Shown here piece by piece: positions 63,324-64,000 of a DNA stretch of 64,000 nucleotides. Both the position numbers and the translations under genes were made by a program. This stretch comes from Bacteroidota bacterium (GTDB lineage: Bacteria > Bacteroidota > Bacteroidia > Bacteroidales > VadinHA17): NCBI GenBank assembly GCA_011050615.1, contig DRFJ01000055.1, positions 1 to 64,000 on the forward strand. The letters are read 5' to 3'. How positions within the stretch are numbered: position 1 is the first letter of the stretch; every line of letters starts with the position of its first letter. Below the pieces are notes generated by a model. The model worked only from the letters and a program-made list of their open reading frames with translations. It ran no database searches and was not told where the DNA came from.

Positions 63324-64000
63324 TTAGTATAAATGACTTAATATATCCTTCAATGTTAAGGGTTCTTTTATCAGGGCAAAATTCCTGTTTTTAGTCAGCG
63401 GACTTACTTTATCTATGCCTGTATCTTTATCCTTGATAAGACAAAGCCTGAAACTCATGCCTTCATTTTGTTTTCTTTCGAGGATATCGCATATTTTCGT
63501 GTCAGCAAATTTATTTACTATAAACAGGGTATCACAGTCAGACAGTTGATAGCTGATTGCATTTTCAATATCACTCATTGAATTCAATAAAATTACCCTG
63601 TATCCCATTTGTTCGAGAGCCATAGACAGGGTACGTGAGAGATGAAGATTATCGTGTGCGAAGAAAATATTACCGGCATGTTCATCAGGTGTATTAAAGG
63701 ATTTTGAATCCATTTTTTTCAGGGGTATTCTCAAAGTAAAAACAGAGCCTTCACCCGGATTACTTTCAACATTTATCTCACCCCCTATTCCGCTTATTAT
63801 CCCATGTGAAACAGCAAGGCCCATTCCTGTTCCTTTATTGGCTTCTTTGGTCGTAAAAAATGGTTCAAAAATCCTGTCTGTAATAGAAGGATCAATTCCT
63901 GTTCCCGTATCGGCAATTGATATATCGGCAAAGCTCCTGTCATCTGTTTTTGATTCTGAAAGACTGATTGTCATAGTACCTCCCCCATCTTCCATTGCAT
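63324..64000 (-). CDS. Histidine kinase, C-terminal part (ATPase domain plus pseudo-receiver); partial
   Basis: The frame continues off the right edge, so the sensor and His-containing dimerisation domain are missing. Visible is an HATPase_c domain: the end of the N box (AMEDGGGTM), DTGTGIDPSITDRIFEPFFTTKE (G1 box and F box), KGTGMGLAVSHGII (G2 box). It is followed by a 110-residue receiver-like tail: FFAHDNLHLSRTLSMALEQMGY and LIKEPLTLKDIL. The expected phospho-acceptor Asp is absent there (DTLFIVNKFAD), so it is a pseudo-receiver. It is co-transcribed with the downstream single-domain regulator. Confidence 0.88.
   Translation of the reverse strand, partial: AMEDGGGTMTISLSESKTDDRSFADISIADTGTGIDPSITDRIFEPFFTTKEANKGTGMGLAVSHGIISGIGGEINVESNPGEGSVFTLRIPLKKMDSKSFNTPDEHAGNIFFAHDNLHLSRTLSMALEQMGYRVILLNSMSDIENAISYQLSDCDTLFIVNKFADTKICDILERKQNEGMSFRLCLIKDKDTGIDKVSPLTKNRNFALIKEPLTLKDILSHLY

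Overview
The window is an ordinary chromosomal segment of a member of the Bacteroidota, most likely an anaerobic, Bacteroidales- or Marinilabiliales-like fermenter. The signs are: the tail of a TonB-dependent receptor, SecA of about 1,100 residues, families largely restricted to this phylum (DUF4252, DUF6588, DUF6913, DUF1987), almost no Shine-Dalgarno sequences, and many copies of the phylum's -7 promoter box TAnnTTTG just upstream of genes. No rRNA, tRNA, transposase, integrase, phage gene or CRISPR array was seen.

Layout. 1-3.5 kb: TonB-receptor tail, a small barrel-like protein, and a long RelA/SpoT homologue whose hydrolase site looks dead. 3.5-7.4 kb: a six-gene operon with an ECF sigma factor, its membrane anti-sigma factor, three DUF4252 proteins and a DUF6588 outer-membrane protein. 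7.6-10.3 kb: Lrp-type regulator, pyrKD and an XRE regulator. The XRE gene faces an 830-bp AT-rich non-coding region holding an array of TTnACAnATGTAAAT palindromes. 11.2-15.2 kb: two tandem dicarboxylate/amino-acid symporters, a SlyD-like FKBP isomerase and an envelope protein. 16-21.3 kb: fermentation operon pta-ackA-ptb-ptb-buk (acyl-CoA to acyl-phosphate to acid plus ATP). It is divergent from a 975-residue flavin/Fe-S oxidase of the D-lactate or glycolate type.

24-33 kb: omega-amidase, an unknown membrane-anchored protein, gamma-glutamyltransferase, a Crp-type regulator, an orphan receiver protein, a PiT-PhoU phosphate transporter and rarA. 33.2-33.6 kb: the RNase P RNA gene on the minus strand. 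33.6-43.9 kb: aldehyde dehydrogenase, a long QueA paralogue, threonine aldolase, a sodium:solute symporter, truA, and the minus-strand operon TPR protein - phosphosulfolactate synthase - DUF368/PopT - aroE. 44 kb: a promoter-terminator pair enclosing a candidate small RNA. 45.4-49.4 kb: argS-ffh-folD. The argS start region is triplicated as 43-bp tandem units.

49.7-58.9 kb: a DUF1987 (SiaC-like) protein, then a plus-strand run made of an AmmeMemoRadiSam cluster followed by ligA, a DUF6913 gene and dapA. The AmmeMemoRadiSam cluster is a secreted MEMO1-AMMECR1 fusion, a multi-pass protein with a spermidine-synthase-like domain, and a radical SAM enzyme with a Tat-like leader. 58.9-64 kb: secA, ferritin, a response regulator and the C-terminal part of a histidine kinase that ends in a pseudo-receiver.

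The best candidates for undescribed biology are the apparently envelope-directed AmmeMemoRadiSam cluster, the sigma/anti-sigma/DUF4252 operon, and the operator array beside the XRE regulator. The argS start-codon triplication and the candidate small RNA are smaller but clear-cut oddities.
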